Shown here: positions 60,143 to 64,000 of the stretch, piece after piece
How positions within the stretch are numbered: the stretch's first letter is position 1
Layout: every line of letters starts with the position of its first letter
Origin: an uncultured Lachnospiraceae bacterium
GTDB taxonomy: Bacteria > Bacillota > Clostridia > Lachnospirales > Lachnospiraceae
Assembly: GCA_910588965.1 (NCBI GenBank)
Contig: CAJUSO010000013.1
Location: 1 to 64,000, forward strand
Reading direction: 5' to 3'
Length of the DNA: 64,000 bases
Made by a program: the position numbers and the translations under genes
The notes under the pieces: generated by a model
What the model was told of the DNA's origin: nothing
What the model saw: only the letters and a program-made list of their open reading frames with translations
Database searches by the model: none

Positions 60143-60295
60143 GAAAAGCCTCCTTAATTGTAATAATTTGTTGTAGTAGAAAACTTCCTTTTTATAGTAT
60201 CTTCTTTTCCAATAAAAGTCAATAGTGTCATGGATAATTTCAGACGCAAAATTCGACGGTTTTTTTGGCAGATTGCCGCAGAAAGGACGGTTTTT

Positions 60296-61720
60296 ATGAG
60301 AAAAGCAGCATTACACAACCTGGGTTGCAAGGTTAACGCATATGAGACAGAAGCCATGCAGCAGATGCTGGAGCAGGCAGGCTATGAGATAGTGCCTTTT
60401 GGGGAAAAGGCAGACGTATATGTCATAAATACCTGCTCTGTCACGAATATGGCAGACCGTAAATCCAGGCAGATGCTCCACCGTGCGAAAAAGCAGAATC
60501 CGGACAGCTTGGTTGTGGCTGCAGGATGCTATGTGCAGACATCGCCGGAACAGGCGCAGTCTGACCAGGCTGTGGATGTCTTGATTGGGAATAATAAGAA
60601 ACATGAGCTGCCAGGCATCCTAGAGCATCTTTTTGCCAAACGGGAGCAAAAAGGGGGCGGCGGGCAATGGGATAGCCCCAGCGGGGATAGTTTTGGGGCT
60701 CCGTATGTTGCTATAGGGGAAATTGGGCAGGAGAGGGGCTACGAGGCGCTGCAGATTAGCCGCACGGCGGAGCATACCAGGGCGTTTCTCAAGGTACAGG
60801 ATGGCTGTAACCAGTTCTGCTCCTATTGCATCATCCCTTATGCCAGGGGGCGGGTGCGCAGCCGTGCCGTCCGGGACGTGGTGCAGGAGGTAACGGCCCT
60901 TGCAGGGAATGGATACAAGGAAGTGGTGCTGACAGGCATCCACCTAAGTTCTTATGGCTTGGGTATGGAGGGCTCCGGCGCTGGGGAGGGCGCAGGCAGC
61001 CAGAAAGAGGCTGGGCTTCTGGAATTAATCCAAAACGTCCATAAAGTGCCGGGGATTGAGCGGATCCGCCTGGGTTCTTTGGAACCGCAGATTATTACGG
61101 AAGATTTTGCAGATGCGCTGTCCCAGCTGCCAAAAGTCTGCCCCCATTTCCATTTATCCCTGCAAAGCGGCTGCGACGCCACCTTAAAGAGGATGAACCG
61201 GAAGTATACATGCCGGGAATATGAAGCACGCTGCAGCCTGTTGCGCAGGTATTTCCTGCACCCGGCCATTACCACAGATGTGATTGTGGGGTTCCCGCAG
61301 GAGACAGAAGAGGAATTTGAAGCTACTAGGGAATTTTTAAAGAGGATAAGCTTTTTCGGGATGCATATTTTTAAATATTCCATGCGGAAAGGGACCCGTG
61401 CCGCCCAGATGCCAGGCCAGGTGCCAGAAGAGGCCAAGGCCAGGCGGAGCGAGGTTCTCTTTGCAGACGCTGCCCCAATGAACCAGAGTTTCCTGGAGTG
61501 GTATCTGAATAGGGAGGTGGAGGTCCTCCTGGAGGAAAAGGCTTCCATAGGCGGAAAGGAATATTTTCTGGGGCATACAAAGGAATATGTGAAAGCTGCC
61601 CTGCCGTTGGAAGGGATCCAAACGCCGGATTTGGGAAACCAGATAATAAAAGCCAGGGCAAAATCCCTGCTGGGCAAGGATATGCTGTCCCTTGTCCCTG
61701 GCTGCCAGCAGAACGGGTAG
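60296..61720 (+). CDS. mtaB: tRNA threonylcarbamoyladenosine methylthiotransferase MtaB
   Basis: A 474-residue radical-SAM methylthiotransferase converting t6A37 to ms2t6A37. The UPF0004 domain opens with AALHNLGCKVNAYETEAMQ and NTCSVTNMADRKSRQ. The radical-SAM cluster motif is DGCNQFCSYCIIPYARG, and RIRLGSLEPQ and VIVGFPQETEEEF follow. The C-terminal TRAM domain is present in outline. AAAGGA nine bases before ATG 60296 decides the start. A frame extension of 22 codons exists upstream. The stop codon falls within the first unit of a tandem repeat. Confidence 0.94.
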   Translation: MRKAALHNLGCKVNAYETEAMQQMLEQAGYEIVPFGEKADVYVINTCSVTNMADRKSRQMLHRAKKQNPDSLVVAAGCYVQTSPEQAQSDQAVDVLIGNNKKHELPGILEHLFAKREQKGGGGQWDSPSGDSFGAPYVAIGEIGQERGYEALQISRTAEHTRAFLKVQDGCNQFCSYCIIPYARGRVRSRAVRDVVQEVTALAGNGYKEVVLTGIHLSSYGLGMEGSGAGEGAGSQKEAGLLELIQNVHKVPGIERIRLGSLEPQIITEDFADALSQLPKVCPHFHLSLQSGCDATLKRMNRKYTCREYEARCSLLRRYFLHPAITTDVIVGFPQETEEEFEATREFLKRISFFGMHIFKYSMRKGTRAAQMPGQVPEEAKARRSEVLFADAAPMNQSFLEWYLNREVEVLLEEKASIGGKEYFLGHTKEYVKAALPLEGIQTPDLGNQIIKARAKSLLGKDMLSLVPGCQQNG

Positions 61721-61799
61721 TTCCCTTAGGGGAAAGAAAAGCTGGCGAATGGCAGCAGAACGGGAAATTTCCCTTAGGGGAAGGAAAAGCTGGCGAATG
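61706..61799 (+). repeat. Two tandem 47-bp units with internal palindrome
   Basis: Units at 61706-61752 and 61753-61799 are nearly identical (CAGCAGAACGGG, TTCCCTTAGGGGAA, AAAGCTGGCGAATGG). Each carries the palindrome TTCCC-TTAG-GGGAA. A third unit starts (CAG) and stops. The array covers the 3' end of mtaB and the following spacer. Confidence 0.75.
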
Positions 61800-61909
61800 G
61801 CAGTAATTATGGGGATTTGGCTGTTTCTGGAAACTAACAGTTGCAATATGCATGGCAATGAGCTACAATTTCTATATAAAAGAATATTACAGTAAGGGAG
61901 GCGTTTGAT

Positions 61910-63133
61910 GTGGGAAGCTTTATAGACAAGCTGCAGAAGCAGGCCAATAAAGGCAGGGAACCAGATACAGACAAAGAAAAGGGGCAGGGTAAGGCACAGA
62001 AGGAAGATTTCTTAATCAAGCAGATTGATGAATTTAAGGATAAAGCAAAGCAGCTTCAGGATATGCTGGGGAAAAAGGAAGGGAAAGTAAAAGAGCTCCA
62101 GGAAATTTTGGAGAGGCGGGAAGAGCAGGCAAAGCGCCTTCAGGGAATGATAAAGGAACAGCAGCAGGAATCTGAGAAATTGGTGCAAGGGGTGAATACC
62201 CGCATAGAAGCTATGATAGCCAAGGTGGACAGCCACCTGAGTGCCATGGATGCCGCCATAAGCCAGAAGGCCGGCGTTATGGGGGAAGATATTGCATCAC
62301 ATCTGAAGGAAGCAAAGGACTGTTCCAGGAAAGAATCTGCTGAAATCAGCAGCAAAATGCAGGGAATTTCAGAAAATATGGACAGCAAGTTGCAGACCCT
62401 TACAGATACGGTGGATGGCAAGCTGGAGACCCTTACAGAAAATATGGACAGCAAGCTGCAGGCCCTTACAGATACGGTGGATGGCAAGCTGGAGGCCTTG
62501 GCAGGCACAGTAGATGGGAAGGTACAGGCCCTTACAGATACGGTGGATGGCAAGCTGCAGTCGCTCACGGATACCGTGGATGGGAAGCTGCAGGCGCTTA
62601 CCGAAGCTGTGAATGGGGAGGTACAGACCCTTTCTGGTTCCTTGGATGAGAGGATGCGCACGGTATCAGGGGTTGTGGACAAGAACATGCAGAGCCTTTC
62701 CGGGATGGTAAATGAAGGGATGCAAGGGATTACAGGCAAGGTGGATCAGGGCATCCAATCCCTGGCAGAGACAGTAGACATGAGCCTTGAGGAGCAGGCC
62801 AATACCATGAGATCCCTGCTGGAAGAGGTTTCTGCCAAGCTGTCAGAGGCCAGCGCGGAACTTTCCGGCGTGTCGTCCCAGACACAGAAAGGGATTGGGG
62901 AAAGGCTGGATACCCTGCAGGCAGAGCTTGGGGAGAAAGTCCACAGTGAAAACGTAAAATGCTACCGCAATGTCCAGGTACTGGTAGAGGAACTGGAACA
63001 GAAAATGGACCTAATGGCAGAAGAAAACTACCTGGGCCAAGATAAGAAATTTTCCTGGCTCCAGATTGGGCTTGCGCTTATTAACCTGGTGGGCATTGCC
63101 GTTGTGGTAGGGCGTGTCTTGGGGCTGTATTAG
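61910..63133 (+). CDS. Membrane-anchored coiled-coil protein with 11-residue repeats
   Basis: A 407-residue protein of unknown function. Charged N-terminal helices (about residues 40-90) lead into a long run of 11-residue repeats of the form LTDTVDGKLQA (about 155-285), apolipoprotein- or hendecad-like, predicted to form a continuous amphipathic rod. A C-terminal membrane helix (IGLALINLVGIAVVVGRVLGL) ends six residues from the terminus, so it is tail-anchored with the rod in the cytoplasm. There is no catalytic motif. GTG 61910 is chosen with AAGGGAGG upstream. The ATG two bases earlier is out of frame. Confidence 0.7.
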   Translation: MGSFIDKLQKQANKGREPDTDKEKGQGKAQKEDFLIKQIDEFKDKAKQLQDMLGKKEGKVKELQEILERREEQAKRLQGMIKEQQQESEKLVQGVNTRIEAMIAKVDSHLSAMDAAISQKAGVMGEDIASHLKEAKDCSRKESAEISSKMQGISENMDSKLQTLTDTVDGKLETLTENMDSKLQALTDTVDGKLEALAGTVDGKVQALTDTVDGKLQSLTDTVDGKLQALTEAVNGEVQTLSGSLDERMRTVSGVVDKNMQSLSGMVNEGMQGITGKVDQGIQSLAETVDMSLEEQANTMRSLLEEVSAKLSEASAELSGVSSQTQKGIGERLDTLQAELGEKVHSENVKCYRNVQVLVEELEQKMDLMAEENYLGQDKKFSWLQIGLALINLVGIAVVVGRVLGLY

Positions 63134-63191
63134 GTTAAGGGGCAGCAGTACCGCTTCTTAATAAGAATATCATAAGGTAAGAGGGAATACC

Positions 63192-64000
63192 ATGGAACAG
63201 GAAAAAAGCGTGTGGGTCATTGGGCATAAGAACCCGGACACAGATTCCATCTGTGCTGCAATTGCCTATGCAGATTTAAAGAATAAAACTGGGAAGCTGC
63301 CATACGAGCCGAAGCGGGCCGGGCAGGTGAATGAGGAAAGCCTTTTTGTGCTGGGATATTTTGGCTTCCCAATACCGGAATATGTGGCGGATGTAGGCGC
63401 CCAGGTTAAGGATATCGAAATCCGCAAGACCCAGGGGATTGGCAGCAATGTCTCCTTAAAGACTGCTTGGGAGACGATGAAGGAGCAGAATGTGGTAACC
63501 CTCCCAATCACCAGCCGGGGCGGTTTGCTGGAGGGGCTGATTATTACAGGTGATATCGCCACGTCCTATATGGATGTATACGACAACCGGATCCTGTCAA
63601 AAGCCAGGACGCAGTACAAGAACATTGCAGAGACTTTGGAAGGAGAAGTGCTGGCAGGCAATTCCCATGGGTATTTTGTGAAAGGGAAGGTTGTGGTAGG
63701 GACAGAAAGCCCTGAGCTGATGGAAGAATATATTGAGGATGACGATATGGTAATCCTGGGGAACCGCTATGAAGTGCAGCTCTGTGCCATTGAGATGAAT
63801 GCAAGCTGCATTATCGTATCTTCAGGCGCAAAGGTATCCAAGACCATCCAGAAGCTGGCAGAAGACCGGGGATGCATCATCATCACGACGCCCTATGATA
63901 CATATACGGTTTCCCGGCTAATCAACCAGAGCATGCCGGTCAAGTATTTTATGCGCCAGGAAAACCTGGTTACCTTTGAGACGGAGGAATATATCGACGA
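63192..64000 (+). CDS. Manganese-dependent inorganic pyrophosphatase with CBS/DRTGG insert (3' end outside)
   Basis: The first 269 codons of a DHH-family pyrophosphatase, cut by the right edge. The N-terminus is WVIGHKNPDTDSICAAIAYADL (metal ligands His12, Asp16 and Asp18). A CBS domain begins near residue 70 (DVGAQVKDIEIRK, NVVTLPITSRGGLLEGLI), and a DRTGG-like region follows (about 140-250, DDMVILGNRYEVQLCAIEMN, IIITTPYDTYTVSRLINQ). In such enzymes the CBS pair binds adenine nucleotides and tunes the hydrolysis of PPi. AGAGGGAA precedes ATG 63192. The second CBS and the DHHA2 domain should lie beyond the window. Confidence 0.9.
   Translation, partial: MEQEKSVWVIGHKNPDTDSICAAIAYADLKNKTGKLPYEPKRAGQVNEESLFVLGYFGFPIPEYVADVGAQVKDIEIRKTQGIGSNVSLKTAWETMKEQNVVTLPITSRGGLLEGLIITGDIATSYMDVYDNRILSKARTQYKNIAETLEGEVLAGNSHGYFVKGKVVVGTESPELMEEYIEDDDMVILGNRYEVQLCAIEMNASCIIVSSGAKVSKTIQKLAEDRGCIIITTPYDTYTVSRLINQSMPVKYFMRQENLVTFETEEYID

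Noticed and set aside
62380..62640. Short 33-bp tandem repeats considered as a minisatellite
   Set aside because: They are the coding form of the 11-residue protein repeat, kept in frame with synonymous variation, so selection acts on the protein.

Overview
The window reads as a chromosomal segment of a spore-forming gut anaerobe of the Clostridia, most likely Lachnospiraceae. The grounds are strong AGGAGG-type ribosome binding sites, TTG/GTG starts, hrcA-grpE-dnaK-dnaJ behind a CIRCE operator, an HPr-like protein without the usual histidine, secreted Ig-like/SH3/transglutaminase proteins of clostridial style, and a sporulation SpoIID-like gene. Most of it is GC-moderate housekeeping DNA. About 13.0-19.9 kb is more AT-rich and full of broken genes.

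Layout. 0-8.1 kb: the tail of aspS, a HAD phosphatase, MTA/SAH nucleosidase, the TcdA-type E1-like enzyme, an SbcD/YhaO-like nuclease with a short YhaN-like ATPase, and a class A PBP. 8.2-13.0 kb (minus strand): an FtsX-type permease, its ATPase and a sensor kinase. Their promoter carries four 11-bp-spaced operator units, but no response regulator gene is present. 13.0-19.9 kb: a decayed accessory island with remnants of a BlaI/BlaR1 pair, an SMI1/KNR4 protein, a DUF3800 protein (A7 frameshift), ApbE, a cation-efflux protein and an ABC permease. Intact genes there are an XRE-Fic protein, a C_GCAxxG_C_C protein and one unknown. 19.9-25.3 kb: an M15 peptidase, then rpiB-purE-purM-purN-purD. 25.4-30.6 kb: a VanR/VanS-like pair, a flavin reductase, ilvE, an SH3b protein and a truncated small membrane protein. 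30.7-33.7 kb: a two-subunit LacL/LacM beta-galactosidase.

33.7-37.9 kb holds the most striking object. A SpoIID-like/peptidoglycan-binding gene with a mother-cell-type promoter match is split by a 2,888-bp element. The element carries a large serine recombinase, a 64-residue companion ORF and a divergent HEPN/MNT toxin-antitoxin pair. A 6-bp AGTGGT lies at both junctions, and joining the outer halves restores one open frame of 421 codons. It therefore looks like a miniature skin-like intervening element.

38.0-46.3 kb: three secreted proteins in a row (GH43, LamG/Ig-like, GH43-like), ending in a strong terminator. They are probably a plant-glycan, perhaps arabinan, degradation cluster. Direct repeats in front of them share a TAGTAAA core with repeats in the lacLM promoter. 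46.4-51.8 kb: the heat-shock cluster. 52-55.6 kb: a secreted transglutaminase-like protein with three tandem repeat units. 55.6-64 kb: prmA, rsmE, a cysteine desulfurase with thiI, an HPr-like gene, mtaB, a membrane coiled-coil protein with 11-residue repeats, and the start of a CBS-containing Mn-dependent pyrophosphatase that runs off the right edge. No rRNA, tRNA or CRISPR array was seen.
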